Shown: positions 22,514-31,428 of the stretch, one piece after another
How the letters are laid out: each line of letters begins with the position of its first letter
Position numbering within the stretch: the first letter of the stretch is position 1
Assembly (NCBI GenBank): GCA_948663575.1
Contig: CAPNAV010000001.1
Span: 1 to 64,000, forward strand
Direction of reading: 5' to 3'
DNA length: 64,000 bases
DNA from: an uncultured Candidatus Saccharibacteria bacterium
Lineage (GTDB): Bacteria; Patescibacteriota; Saccharimonadia; Saccharimonadales; Saccharimonadaceae
Notes under the pieces: generated by a model
Database searches by the model: none
What the model saw: the letters and a program-made list of their open reading frames with translations, nothing else
Told to the model about the DNA's origin: nothing
Translations under genes and position numbers: made by a program

Positions 22514-23281
22514 ATGACAACGAATCAAAGTAATTCATGGAAGGATGGTGACGGTTTTGGGCTAAACTATGCAGAGGCTCTACGTCACGACGCTCATAGC
22601 AGTCTACAGGAACGGATTGAAGATGAACTGGATCGCGCCCGCCTGATACGCAAAGCGATATTGTCCATGGCTCCCGATAATTTTTCTCTGGGGCCGGAAT
22701 ATACGACGCTAAACCGTGCCCATGTCTGTGCAATGATTCTAACGATAGTATGTGCGATTGCAATACGTTTATCTCTGACTCATTTCGAACCAACTTTCTT
22801 TAGCGGATTTATAGATTGGATGACTAGCGCTATTCTGCACTGTATTATGGCTATCTCTCTGCAGTTTGTTTATTTTTGCAAGATTACAAATCCTCGACTT
22901 ATCTTTTGCACATCGAAAGGACTGTATCGGGCCAGTACTTACTGTTTTGATATGGAAGTTAAGAAACATGTATTTGATTACGCTTTCGCCGAGGTTGAGC
23001 CAGTTTGGAAGAAAATTTATGACTGCCGAAATTTCATGCGCGAGTATTTATCGGTTGACGTGAAGCTCGAGACCATTATTCCGCTAAAGTGGTATGCCGC
23101 CGTATATTACGATGGCATTAATGGGGAGCCTGACGCGACATTTTCTCTTGAAGATGAAGACTGCTATGATCGGTTTCTGCGTTTTTTGGTAGCACTTTGT
23201 GTTCAATATCAGATTTCTCCTGAGCATGTCGACATTCTTCAGGCGAAAATTGACGCCGCGCACCAATCTGTTGAATCGTAA
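22514..23281 (+). CDS. Membrane protein with two transmembrane segments, unknown
   Basis: A 255-residue protein. ATG 22514 follows AGGAGGG at ideal spacing, whereas the upstream extension has no site. An N-terminal helical domain (residues 1-70) is followed by two hydrophobic segments (about 75-95 and 105-130) and a C-terminal cytoplasmic domain with alternating charged helices. The C-terminal part (DEDCYDRFLRFLVALCVQYQ) looks like a small globular domain. No family recognised. It has its own terminator and lies between the secreted paralogues and tuf. Confidence 0.7.
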   Translation: MTTNQSNSWKDGDGFGLNYAEALRHDAHSSLQERIEDELDRARLIRKAILSMAPDNFSLGPEYTTLNRAHVCAMILTIVCAIAIRLSLTHFEPTFFSGFIDWMTSAILHCIMAISLQFVYFCKITNPRLIFCTSKGLYRASTYCFDMEVKKHVFDYAFAEVEPVWKKIYDCRNFMREYLSVDVKLETIIPLKWYAAVYYDGINGEPDATFSLEDEDCYDRFLRFLVALCVQYQISPEHVDILQAKIDAAHQSVES

Positions 23282-23292
23282 TTTATCATCAT

Positions 23293-23320
23293 AAAAGCTC
23301 GGCTTCGGCTGGGCTTTTTG
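23293..23320 (+). terminator. Terminator after 22514
   Basis: AAAGCTCGGC-ttcg-GCTGGGCTTT followed by TTG; contains a stable UUCG-type loop. Confidence 0.85.
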
Positions 23321-23484
23321 ACTTCCGAGAGACAATCATAATAAATCTCAGAATATAAAAATAGACCTCTGAAATCTCCCAAAAACCTCTTTACAATCAG
23401 TTAATATTCATATATTATATACGAGTAGAGTTGGAGCTGGTTGATATTAGTGCTCCGACAAAATAATAATTAAAAGGAGAAAGA

Positions 23485-24669
23485 ATGGCAAATTTTGACC
23501 GTTCCAAGCCACATATCAACGTTGGTACCATGGGCCACGTTGACCATGGTAAAACAACTTTGACAGCTGCGATTACCAACGTTCTCGCAAAGAAGCTTCC
23601 ATCCGAAGTTAACAAAGCTGTCGCTTATGATCAGATCGACAACGCTCCAGAAGAGAAGGCTCGTGGTATTACCATTGCTACCTCTCACCAGGAATACGAA
23701 TCTGACAACCGTCACTATGCTCACGTCGACATGCCAGGTCACGCCGACTACATTAAGAACATGATCACCGGTGCTGCTCAGGTTGATGGTGCCATCCTCG
23801 TGGTCGCTGCGAATGATGGTCCTTTGCCACAGACTCGCGAGCACGTACTTCTTGCTCACCAGGTGAACGTTCCAAAAATCATCGTTTTCTTGAATAAGAT
23901 GGACCTCGCTGATCCAGATCTCGTCGAGCTCGTTGAGATGGATGTTCGCGAACTTTTGAACAAATATGGCTATGATGGCGACAACACCCCAATCATCAAG
24001 GGTTCCGCTACCAAAGCTCTCGAAGGCGATGCTGAAAACGAACAGGCTATTATGGATCTCGTCAAAGCTATGGATGAGTTCTTTGATATTCCTGAGCACG
24101 ATCTCGACAAGCCATTCTTGATGCCTGTTGAGGACGTTTTCTCCATCAAGGGTCGTGGTACCGTTGCTACTGGTCGTATCGAGCAAGGTGTTATCAAATT
24201 GAACGACGAAGTTGAAATCGTTGGTCTCAAAGACACTCAGAAATCCGTTGTTACCGGTATTGAGGCTTTCCACAAGACTCTCGATCAGGGTCAGGCTGGC
24301 GACAACGCTGGTCTCTTGCTCCGCGGTATTGAGCGCGAACAAATCGAACGCGGTCAGGTCATCGCTGCTCCAGGTAGCATCACCCCACACACCGAATTTG
24401 AGGCTCAGGTTTACATCTTGAAGAAGGAAGAAGGCGGTCGCCACACTCCATTCTCCAAGGGCTACAAGCCACAGTTCTACTTCCGTACCACCGATGTTAC
24501 TGGCGAAGTTGAACTTCCAGCTGACAAGGAAATCGTCATGCCTGGTGATACTGTCACCTTCAAGGTCAAGTTGCTCGCGCCAATCGCTATGAACAACAAC
24601 GACCGCTTCGCTATCCGCGAAGGCGGCAAGACCGTCGGTTCTGGTGTTGTTACTAACATCATCAAATAA
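23485..24669 (+). CDS. tuf: Elongation factor Tu
   Basis: The 394-residue GTPase that delivers aminoacyl-tRNA to the ribosome. G1 [10 protein letters not shown]2 [10 protein letters not shown]4 NKMDLAD and the second and third domains ([13 protein letters not shown] ... [23 protein letters not shown]) are present. G3 reads DMPGHADY, with Met in place of the usual Cys of DCPGH. The ribosome binding site is AAGGAGA. Promoter elements (TTTACA, TATTAT near 23390-23416) are weak but plausible. rpsJ, the usual neighbour in many bacteria, lies 4.6 kb downstream behind accessory genes. Confidence 0.98.
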   Translation: MANFDRSKPHINVGTMGHVDHGKTTLTAAITNVLAKKLPSEVNKAVAYDQIDNAPEEKARGITIATSHQEYESDNRHYAHVDMPGHADYIKNMITGAAQVDGAILVVAANDGPLPQTREHVLLAHQVNVPKIIVFLNKMDLADPDLVELVEMDVRELLNKYGYDGDNTPIIKGSATKALEGDAENEQAIMDLVKAMDEFFDIPEHDLDKPFLMPVEDVFSIKGRGTVATGRIEQGVIKLNDEVEIVGLKDTQKSVVTGIEAFHKTLDQGQAGDNAGLLLRGIEREQIERGQVIAAPGSITPHTEFEAQVYILKKEEGGRHTPFSKGYKPQFYFRTTDVTGEVELPADKEIVMPGDTVTFKVKLLAPIAMNNNDRFAIREGGKTVGSGVVTNIIK

Positions 24670-24735
24670 TAAGTAGCCGAAAGAGGTTATTTCTGATGGT
24701 TACAGACTGGCGGAAGTAATCGGTTAGCTACTAAG

Positions 24736-24768
24736 AAAAGAGAGTGCGAAATCTGCGCTCTCTTTTTG
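24736..24768 (+). terminator. Terminator after tuf
   Basis: AAAAGAGAG ... CTCTCTTTTT with an inner GCG/CGC pair. Confidence 0.9.
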
Positions 24769-25107
24769 TATCGAGAAATCTCTGGCTAGGCCGAGGGGTC
24801 AGTTAAGCTACATATTTAAGCATCTGACATACTAGCCTATAATAAATTCATAATCCGTGGAGATCGCGAGTCAATATTAAGAAAGTGTCAACCGTATACT
24901 AAATATATATAATTCTGTATAGTGTGGGATCGTAAACATCATGTAGTATTTGCATCAAAATATAGGCAAAATACTTATAAGTACATTAGTTCGCTCATGC
25001 AAAATCCCCTGCATGACTGCAAGGGAAATTGTTTTAGCTAGTAGGAAACAATAAACTTCTGATTCAATACGTTTTCTGATTCCTCGTAAGGCTAAAACCG
25101 CCTCGGT
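24769..25107. other. Intergenic region after tuf
   Basis: No gene seen. A small palindrome CATGCA...TGCATG lies near 24998-25016, and the convergent gene's hairpin GCTAAAACCG/CGGTTTAGC overlaps its stop codon near 25090-25112. Confidence 0.4.
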
Positions 25108-25752
25108 TTAGCTTTCTTCTTTCGAAGTGTTTTCGACCGCCTTTTCCTGGCTACGTTTACGCAATGCACACAGCAGGCTCTGTAATTTCTTCAGACCATG
25201 CCGATCAATCGAGTATTCCGCAGGCTTATTCACGCGTGCATAGTATGCCTTGCCACCAACTCGATCGATACTCAGAATCGCATTATACTCCTTGAACTCC
25301 GGCACCATCGCTTCGATTTTCCCGAGATAACGCCAGTATTCGTCAGTAATTTCGGGCTCATCCATCTCGGCGCCAATCCTTCGCTCTAATCGGGCAATCC
25401 GCTCCTCCATGCGCGCAAGCTGTGCATCGCGGGGGGTTGATGGGGTATTTATACATACTGACTGTGTATCGAGGTTAGCCGATGAAGCGCTCTCGTCCTT
25501 AGGCTCTTCTGACTGCTCTTCGATGTCGCGCTCAAAAGCCTTAAACTTGAGGCAGCTATAGACTGTCGCAAAATCTTCATTACCGAAAGCAATAATTCCT
25601 CTGCCGTTACTCATTAGATAGAGAGTATGAGACTCGAGTTCGCAGACATCTATTTCGTAACCCACCTCATCTGCCAGCTTTAATAGAGTTGTTAATCCCA
25701 CTGGCCCATCAGCGCCCAGTATATTCCGTGTTATTTCCTTTATTTCCGTCAT
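25108..25752 (-). CDS. Unknown soluble protein with coiled coil
   Basis: A 214-residue acidic protein. Residues 1-75 form an alpha/beta domain (MTEIKEITRNILGADGPVG ... SNGRGIIAFGNEDFATVYSC), residues 80-110 a polar linker, residues 112-130 a heptad segment ARMEERIARLERRI, and the C-terminus a basic helix. The ribosome binding site AAGGAGGAG is strong. Transcription starts about 320 nt upstream (promoter 26072-26100), giving a very long leader. No family recognised. Confidence 0.65.
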   Translation of the reverse strand: MTEIKEITRNILGADGPVGLTTLLKLADEVGYEIDVCELESHTLYLMSNGRGIIAFGNEDFATVYSCLKFKAFERDIEEQSEEPKDESASSANLDTQSVCINTPSTPRDAQLARMEERIARLERRIGAEMDEPEITDEYWRYLGKIEAMVPEFKEYNAILSIDRVGGKAYYARVNKPAEYSIDRHGLKKLQSLLCALRKRSQEKAVENTSKEES

Positions 25753-26071
25753 TTTTTCTCCTCCTTTTTTGTTTGCAAGTAGTTTAGATCGGTTTGAAGT
25801 CTGATCTTTAAAAATTCAAGATAGCAAAGCCTCAAAACCAACCTATTCCTACCTGCAAATCGGCCTAGAGACGGAATCTCGATTTAGTTTTTGCAGATCT
25901 AAAACAGAGACTATCTCGGTGGCCAGAGCCTAGGAATATACGACAAGTCTTGCACCTGCAAGCGATATTATTGCCTGCTTTTTGTGGTGCAAAGCCGTGC
26001 AAAACAATCCCAGCTCATTATTCAAGAGGAAACTAGCCAAAATGTACTGTAGGATTATCCTACTCTCTTCC
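25753..26071 (-). promoter_or_regulatory. 320-nt leader of the 25108 gene
   Basis: No gene lies in this stretch. Just after the start point is the palindrome GTAGGATTATCCTAC (26049-26063), a possible operator, and further on CTTGCAcctTGCAAG-like and GAGAC/GTCTC hairpins. The length and the pairs suggest regulation, but I could not settle one fold. Confidence 0.45.
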
Positions 26072-26100
26072 ATTGTACCACACATTCCAGAAAATGTCAA
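26072..26100 (-). promoter_or_regulatory. Promoter of the 25108 gene
   Basis: TTGACA, 17 bp, TACAAT with TGTGG extension on the minus strand. Confidence 0.75.
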
Positions 26101-26266
26101 TAGACCGAACGATATTTGAGCTATCCGCGATCAAAATTAATAAAATATGACCTCTCATACGTCAAGAGTGACGGCCGATATATTGAATGTTATCATCCAG
26201 GAGAGGGTAAGAGTATATCATTAGTATTATGTGAAATGCATTGATTTATTCTTCTTATTTTTATCA

Positions 26267-26569
26267 TTATCTATTATTAGTAGAGACTAGGCAGCGGAGG
26301 GAAATGTCATAGGCTCCTCCGTTGCGATCGGATGGCCAAATGGCTCCAGTGTGGGTTGTAAGATTATGAACTCTGGACGCTCCATTCTCTAGTGCGCGTG
26401 ACCAAAATTGACCGACAGACCCGCGCTCTCGTATGGCGGTTGCGCTATAGCCGGCATACGTATGAAAAAGTGGAGATAAGGCAGCATTATAAATTGCATC
26501 TTTTCCGTTTGGCAGAGATGGTCCCCAGTTTGCGTTATAATCATTACTCATAGTATCATCGCTCACCAA
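26267..26569 (-). pseudogene. C-terminal fragment of a FISUMP-like surface protein
   Basis: The 100 residues include YSATAIRERGSVGQFWSRAL and NGGAYDISLRCL, the end pattern of FISUMP-type surface domains found in many copies in large CPR and Fibrobacter proteins ('G.YWS.......A..L.......P......G.S.RC'). There is no signal peptide, the start codon has no ribosome binding site, and the fragment is far shorter than family members. I call it a decayed remnant, one of three in the same orientation. Confidence 0.5.
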
Positions 26570-26586
26570 AACGATGGTGGCTTATT

Positions 26587-26793
26587 TTATATCGCCGCAA
26601 ATTCTTTTAATATTTTGATTGCAACTTTGCCAAGTCTTCTCGAAAAACCATGTTTCCCATTTTCTAGCACTTCTAGTCTAACATTTCTATTTGAATTACT
26701 AGTCTTATATGCGTCGTAAGCTCTTTTTGCATAGTTTATATTCACAATTTTATCTTTCGCATATCTGGAACTATTCTCTAAATCGCAATCCAA
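26587..26793 (-). pseudogene. C-terminal fragment of an alpha/beta hydrolase-like protein
   Basis: NYAKRAYDAYKTSNSNRNVR followed by LEVLENGKHGFSRRLGKVAI resembles the last strand and catalytic-histidine region (GxHGF) of alpha/beta hydrolases. Only 68 residues remain, without nucleophile region or ribosome binding site. Confidence 0.45.
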
Positions 26794-27228
26794 CTATTTT
26801 TCGCAATTTTTGTGGTGGGCTTTGAGTTTCTTCATTGCCCAGTCGTAATGACTTGGCATTACACTCACAAAATATGATCCTAAATCGGTATTCACCCAAG
26901 CATAAACTCCACGACCAAATAACTGATCGTTGGTGTATCTTTCGGCAAGTTTCAAAACTTCGGCGTGAGATTTTTCAAACATCTGCTTCGCATCTTCTGA
27001 GCTAGTTTTCTGATGTTTTTCCCAAAACTCCACATTCATATCGCCATAAGTTTTCCAAGAATACGGTTCGGGAATAAAGGGTTTTTCTTCACCACTCTCG
27101 TTTGCTTTGATCCAATTTAGTAAAAGTTGATGCCACTCGTAAAGATGAACATAAATATCACGCAACATCGACGCGTTCCTCGCAAGATGATCTGCTGAAG
27201 CTACTAACCATACCGTTTCTCACAAACT
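26794..27228 (-). pseudogene. ClbS/DfsB family protein, N-terminally truncated
   Basis: DIYVHLYEWHQLLLNWIKAN followed by PEPYSWKTYGDMN and FWEKHQKTS is the conserved core of ClbS/DfsB four-helix proteins (DUF1706), which are usually about 165-175 residues. Reading upstream of the first ATG (27168) continues the family pattern (ADHLARNASMLRD) to about 27220, where an in-frame TGA occurs. The first helix is therefore lost and the gene is probably inactive. The characterised relative ClbS protects against colibactin. Confidence 0.65.
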
Positions 27229-27384
27229 AGATTCGGAGAATAACGGAAATGACTAGACTCGCCAGACGTTGCCCACGCCCAACCTGATACGATATAATTG
27301 ACAGCCATAACTTTCTATGATAAAGTAGAAGAGCTATCGAATCGAGACTTGTGATTTGATAAGTATATAAAAGGAGGTGTCATT

Positions 27385-27798
27385 ATGAAACATGGCACAA
27401 AGAGGGATATAAAGAGAGGTATGGCTAAGGCTCGCCGCCGGAGTGTGCGGAGTGCTGAGAATGAGTATTACCGTGATCAGGAGGGTGAGCGGATAGAATC
27501 TCGGCAGTCAGTGCGGCAGCTTATTGATGAGTTTGAATCAGTTTATCGTGACAACCCCGATAATTTATCGGATTTTGTTCGCGAAACCACTCAACTCATC
27601 GATGGCTGTCCGGGCGTTAAATCTAGCGAGGCGAAGATTATTGATCTGATGGGGCAATATATTGATCAGCACAAAGCCTTAGTGGCCACCAGTGGGCACT
27701 ATATAAAGGATGTGCAAGCGAACGCTGAAAAGAGTTGTATCAACAAGATGCACGCCGTACTGCTTGATTGTTTCAAGAAATGCTTAAGAGAAATTTAA
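27385..27798 (+). CDS. Small helical protein, unknown
   Basis: A 137-residue all-helical protein with a very basic N-terminus (KHGTKRDIKRGMAKARRRSV) and an amphipathic C-terminal part. ATG 27385 follows AAAGGAGGTG, an ideal site. A basic tail plus helices could bind nucleic acid, but no known domain is recognised. It has its own terminator, and a TGATTTGATAAG stretch upstream without a clear promoter. Confidence 0.65.
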   Translation: MKHGTKRDIKRGMAKARRRSVRSAENEYYRDQEGERIESRQSVRQLIDEFESVYRDNPDNLSDFVRETTQLIDGCPGVKSSEAKIIDLMGQYIDQHKALVATSGHYIKDVQANAEKSCINKMHAVLLDCFKKCLREI

Positions 27799-27812
27799 TT
27801 CCTAGCACTTTT

Positions 27813-27840
27813 TGGGTCACCGCAAGGTGGCCCGTTTTTA
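27813..27840 (+). terminator. Terminator after 27385
   Basis: GGGTCACC-gcaa-GGTGGCCC followed by GTTTTTA. Confidence 0.85.
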
Positions 27841-27894
27841 TGAAACGCATTTACTACGCTTGTCGTCGTATTCCAAAATTGCTATACTTATTGC

Positions 27895-29004
27895 ATGGTC
27901 AAACGCCAAAATGCTATTATTCGAGTTGGAATCATTAGTGTGATTACGAATCTAGTTCTTGTGGGATTCAAGATACTAGTCGGGATTTTGGCCGGATCAA
28001 TTTCCATAGTGCTTGATGCGGTTAATAATTTCACGGACGCTTTCTCGTCGATTATCGCTGTAATCGGCACAAAACTCGCTGCACGTCATCCTGACGAGGG
28101 TCATCCTTATGGCCATGGTCGCATCGAATATATCACCACGTTCTTTATTGGCGCCATTATTTTTGCTGCTGGAGCTATTTCCTTGATCGAATCAGTTCCC
28201 AAAATCGTTCATCCCGAACTCGCTAATTACTCACTCGAAACTATCATCGTCGTTGTGCTGGCAGTAATTACGAAACTCATTCTAAGCTTTTATGTTCGGC
28301 GAGCTGGGCGCCGCTACGATTCTAGTAGTCTTGTCGCGTCGGGGATTGATGCCTTTTTTGATGCTATTATCTCGGCCGGCACATTAGTCGGTATCATTGT
28401 TACGCTACTTTTTCATATTAGCATTGATGGAATTATTGGCGCTGTAATTGCGATATTCATTATCAAGAGCAGCGTCGAAATTATCCTCGACTCTTTCAAC
28501 GATATGCTCGGTCAAGCTGTTGACCGAGAGCTAATGTGTAAAATTAAAAAGCTAGTCTGTAGTTTTCCGGAAGTTCATGGCGCTTATGATTTAATGCTAC
28601 ATAATTATGGCCCTATCGAAACTATCGGCTCCATTCAAATTCAAGTTTCAGATCAGCTTGCTGCTAGCACTATTCACCGTCTCACTCAAGAGATCGCCCA
28701 TCAAGTCTTTGCAAAATATAATGTCAACTTAACTGTAGGCATTTATGCCGAAAACGACAAGCTCTCGGTTAATTGCGGGCTTTATGATCAAATTATTAAT
28801 CTTAGTAATACGTATCCAGAGATTCATCAAATTCATGGATTATATATCGATGACGAGAGTAAGCTTGTGACTTTTGATATTGTTATGCCAATTCGCTACC
28901 CCAATAAAACCAGATTTAAGAACAAGATCATTCGTCAACTTTGCAAGGCGTATCCTAGTTATAAATTTTTGGTTATGGTAGATCTAGATCTCGAAGAAAA
29001 CTAA
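27895..29004 (+). CDS. Cation diffusion facilitator family transporter
   Basis: A 369-residue divalent-metal efflux transporter. It has six predicted membrane helices in residues 10-210 and a C-terminal cytoplasmic domain. The metal site motif is LDAVNNFTDAFSS (DxxxD in helix II), followed by HPYGHGRIEY, and helix V has ASGIDAFFDAI. The C-terminal domain runs from 'VDRELMCKIKKLV' to about 290, and a further 80 residues (INLSNTYPEIHQIHGLYID...) extend it beyond typical FieF length (about 300) as a second ACT-like repeat. TATACT ends 6 nt before the ATG, so the message is leaderless. Metal specificity (Zn, Fe, Mn) cannot be stated. Confidence 0.92.
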   Translation: MVKRQNAIIRVGIISVITNLVLVGFKILVGILAGSISIVLDAVNNFTDAFSSIIAVIGTKLAARHPDEGHPYGHGRIEYITTFFIGAIIFAAGAISLIESVPKIVHPELANYSLETIIVVVLAVITKLILSFYVRRAGRRYDSSSLVASGIDAFFDAIISAGTLVGIIVTLLFHISIDGIIGAVIAIFIIKSSVEIILDSFNDMLGQAVDRELMCKIKKLVCSFPEVHGAYDLMLHNYGPIETIGSIQIQVSDQLAASTIHRLTQEIAHQVFAKYNVNLTVGIYAENDKLSVNCGLYDQIINLSNTYPEIHQIHGLYIDDESKLVTFDIVMPIRYPNKTRFKNKIIRQLCKAYPSYKFLVMVDLDLEEN

Positions 29005-29082
29005 GAATAGGTCGAAAATGTTTAAGTTTATTGATTTTTTCCGCTGTCAATGCACATTTTCGCTCAAGATCAGATTTTCCTA

Positions 29083-29111
29083 TTGACTTTTAATGATAAG
29101 TGTGCTATAAT
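29083..29111 (+). promoter_or_regulatory. Upstream promoter of rpsJ
   Basis: TTGACT, 17 bp, TATAAT with TGTGC extension. Confidence 0.75.
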
Positions 29112-29183
29112 CAGAAATAACAAAGGAATATACTGTTTTTTGCCTCTTAAATTTTAGAAAATTATACCAGAAATCAAAAAGTA

Positions 29184-29192
29184 TGGTATAAT
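29184..29192 (+). promoter_or_regulatory. Second promoter of rpsJ
   Basis: TGGTATAAT extended -10, 80 bp downstream of the first promoter. The remaining leader of about 80 nt contains GACGGCCCGTC, a short hairpin that could serve ribosomal-protein feedback. Confidence 0.5.
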
Positions 29193-29278
29193 AGTGCCAT
29201 AAAAGTTAAGAATTGCTCTAAAAATTCACTGACGGCCCGTCTAGAGGCTATCTGAAGTTATAGAGAGAAAGGTAATTG

Positions 29279-29605
29279 ATGACCGAAGCAAAAAAGGATG
29301 AAGGTCTCAAAATCCGCATCCGCCTCAAGGCTTATGATCACCGCGTGATTGATCAGAGCGCTAAGCAAATCGTCGATACTGCTATCCGCACCGGTGCGAC
29401 CGTCTCTGGCCCAGTGCCTTTGCCGACCAAACGCAGCACTTTCACGGTTGTGAAATCGCCACATGTCTACAAGACTGGCGGCGAAGCTTTCGAAATGAAA
29501 GTCCACAAGCGCTTGATCGACATCTCTAACGCCACCCCAAAGACTATCGATTCCTTGCAGAATCTTTCACTACCTGCTGGCGTTGACGCAGAAATCAAGA
29601 TGTAG
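29279..29605 (+). CDS. rpsJ: 30S ribosomal protein S10
   Basis: A 108-residue small-subunit protein. [40 protein letters not shown] and [20 protein letters not shown] are characteristic. ATG 29279 follows GAAAGGTAATTG; the TTG at 29276 is less likely. It is monocistronic, with two promoters upstream and a terminator right after, and is not followed by rplC as in the classical S10 operon. Confidence 0.97.
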   Translation: MTEAKKDEGLKIRIRLKAYDHRVIDQSAKQIVDTAIRTGATVSGPVPLPTKRSTFTVVKSPHVYKTGGEAFEMKVHKRLIDISNATPKTIDSLQNLSLPAGVDAEIKM

Positions 29606-29624
29606 TCAATGATAAATGCAAACA

Positions 29625-29655
29625 TAACCATCAGAATATTCTGGTGGTTATTTTC
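29625..29655 (+). terminator. Terminator after rpsJ
   Basis: TAACCA-tCAGAATATTCTGg-TGGTTA with TTTTC. Confidence 0.85.
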
Positions 29656-29681
29656 ATGCTTAATCCTTGCTGTTTACTACT

Positions 29682-30029
29682 CTAAACATACAAAATTGCC
29701 GCCTCAAGCATTTCGCCCAGTCTCGTCAAAATCGTGTAAGAACTTGGGTCAGATGTCATTACTACCATAATATAGCGCCTCACCATGCCGTTGGACATTG
29801 GAAATTCAACCATCGCTGCATCGACCCCATTCTTAGCCGCTGCTCCGACGCGACTTTCTAGCAAAGCGGCTTTTCCATTCACTATAGCGACTGTATTAAC
29901 CTCTTGCACCCCTTTTTCTGTGATATCTTGCTGTTGCAAAATTAGCCAGCCACTAAAAAACGCCACTATCATACCTAGCATGATAATTGCAACGTCAAGA
30001 ACTATACCAGCGATTTTGTAGGACTTCAT
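29682..30029 (-). CDS. Small single-pass membrane protein
   Basis: A 115-residue protein with an N-terminal transmembrane helix (about residues 8-30) and an outer domain. The stretch NGVDAAMVEFPMSNGMVRRY followed by IMVVMTSD resembles the last strands of class A serine hydrolases (beta-lactamase and D,D-peptidase type), but the nucleophile region is absent, so this may be a shortened relative or chance. The start is supported by TTGACT, 17 bp, CATAAT, with 7 nt to the ATG. It is divergent from the cell-wall operon. Confidence 0.55.
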   Translation of the reverse strand: MKSYKIAGIVLDVAIIMLGMIVAFFSGWLILQQQDITEKGVQEVNTVAIVNGKAALLESRVGAAAKNGVDAAMVEFPMSNGMVRRYIMVVMTSDPSSYTILTRLGEMLEAAILYV

Positions 30030-30036
30030 TGCTTAT

Positions 30037-30065
30037 ATTATGCACTATAGTGATACTACAGTCAA
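30037..30065 (-). promoter_or_regulatory. Promoter of the 29682 gene
   Basis: Minus-strand TTGACT, 17 bp, CATAAT, leaderless spacing to ATG 30029. Confidence 0.6.
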
Positions 30066-30144
30066 GCATAATCTTCTCTATAAGGTTGATTTGCCAACTT
30101 CCTATGGGCTATTTCCGGTCGCATCTATATTTTTTGAAGTATGC

Positions 30145-30150
30145 TATAAT
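30145..30150 (+). promoter_or_regulatory. -10 element of the cell-wall operon
   Basis: TATGCTATAAT, 6 nt before ATG 30157. It fixes the start of the Mur ligase gene downstream of the longer open frame. Confidence 0.65.
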
Positions 30151-30156
30151 GAAAAT

Positions 30157-31428
30157 ATGACTGCCATATCACGATTCAAGAAGCGCTTTTACTTTGTGGC
30201 CGCAGGCTACTTCCGTTTTTTTGCCAATTTTACTTTTCGCCGCTGGCATCCACGTGTCATTGCTGTGACTGGCTCTGCCGGCAAAACTACTATGCTCCAT
30301 CTCATTGAATTTGAACTTGGCGAGCGCGCCCATTATTCGCACGACGCCAATTCTGCCTTCGGCATTGCCTTTGACCTTTTAGGTCTAGACGGCGTGCGCG
30401 GCTCTAAGCTCCGTTGGCTGATGCTTATTTTCGCCGCCCCTATTCGTGCGCTGTACTATAAACATCGTGAAGAATTTTATGTAGTCGAGATTGATGGCGA
30501 GCGTCCTCATGAGACGGAGTTCTTGGCTACTTGGCTTAAGCCTGAGGTGACCTTATGGGTGTCATTTGGACTATCCCACGCCGTGCAGTTCGAGAACGTT
30601 GTGGCATCTGGTCAATTTAAGACTCTCGATGAAGCTATCGCGCATGAATTTGCTACGCTCCCTCAAAACACTACTAAAGTTGTCTATATTGATGCTAATT
30701 CTGAGGCTATGCGTCAGGCTACGCAGGGAATCAAAGCTGAAGTCGTCGCTCTTGATCGCAAAAAACTCAAGCGTTATAATGTCTACCCCACTCGCACCGA
30801 TTTTATCTTTGATTCCGTGTCATTTCATTTCTCTCAGCCTCAGCCAAAAGATTTAGCCATCCAGCTTTTAATGCTTGAATCTTTGGTCGGCTATCTTAAG
30901 CTCCCGCTTCGCACGGATTTTCATGATATGCCAGTTCCGCCGGGCCGCAGTAGTTTCTTCCGTGGCAAAAAGGGAATTAATATTATTGATAGCAGTTATA
31001 ATGCTCATATTATTAGCGTTGCTTCCGTCCTTGAAATGGCGCGCAATCTTCACGCCGGCCATAAATGGCTCGTGATTGGTGATATTGTCGATCAGGGCAA
31101 GATTGAAGGCGAAGAACATCGCAAACTTACAGACCTTATTGCTGACGTCGAACCAGAAATGGTTATCTTAGTCGGTCGCCGCACCAAGGAATATACCGCA
31201 CCTCGCCTCAAAGAGCTTGGTGTTCCCGCTCGCACCACGCTCGACCCTAAAAAGGCTCTTAAATTCATCGAAGGCAATATCACCGGCGAGGAAACCATCA
31301 TCTTTAAAGGTAGTCAATATCTTGAATGGATTATCGAGAAGCTTCTAGAAGATCCCGCGGACGCTGCCAAGTTGCCTCGCCGTGAGCCGGCCGCCGTCAA
31401 GCGCCGCCATAAATGGGGGTTAGACTGA
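30157..31428 (+). CDS. MurF-like Mur ligase family protein
   Basis: About 424 residues. The ATP loop is VIAVTGSAGKTTMLHLIEFEL (Mur-type GxxGKTT). EEFYVVEIDGERPHETEFLA is the central-domain metal region. The C-terminal domain has GKKGINIIDSSYNAHIISVAS, matching the MurF 'vyDdsYNANPxS' motif, then WLVIGDIVDQG. MurF adds D-Ala-D-Ala to the UDP-MurNAc tripeptide; this divergent protein may do that or modify stem peptides in another way. The start is fixed by TATAAT 6 nt upstream. The operon continues with a hydrolase, a DegT protein and FemX enzymes, overlapping by a few nt each. Confidence 0.82.
   Translation: MTAISRFKKRFYFVAAGYFRFFANFTFRRWHPRVIAVTGSAGKTTMLHLIEFELGERAHYSHDANSAFGIAFDLLGLDGVRGSKLRWLMLIFAAPIRALYYKHREEFYVVEIDGERPHETEFLATWLKPEVTLWVSFGLSHAVQFENVVASGQFKTLDEAIAHEFATLPQNTTKVVYIDANSEAMRQATQGIKAEVVALDRKKLKRYNVYPTRTDFIFDSVSFHFSQPQPKDLAIQLLMLESLVGYLKLPLRTDFHDMPVPPGRSSFFRGKKGINIIDSSYNAHIISVASVLEMARNLHAGHKWLVIGDIVDQGKIEGEEHRKLTDLIADVEPEMVILVGRRTKEYTAPRLKELGVPARTTLDPKKALKFIEGNITGEETIIFKGSQYLEWIIEKLLEDPADAAKLPRREPAAVKRRHKWGLD

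Noticed and set aside
23470..24444. Long minus-strand open frame opposite tuf
   Set aside because: It is the mirror of a highly biased core gene; the protein has no family pattern and no start signal.
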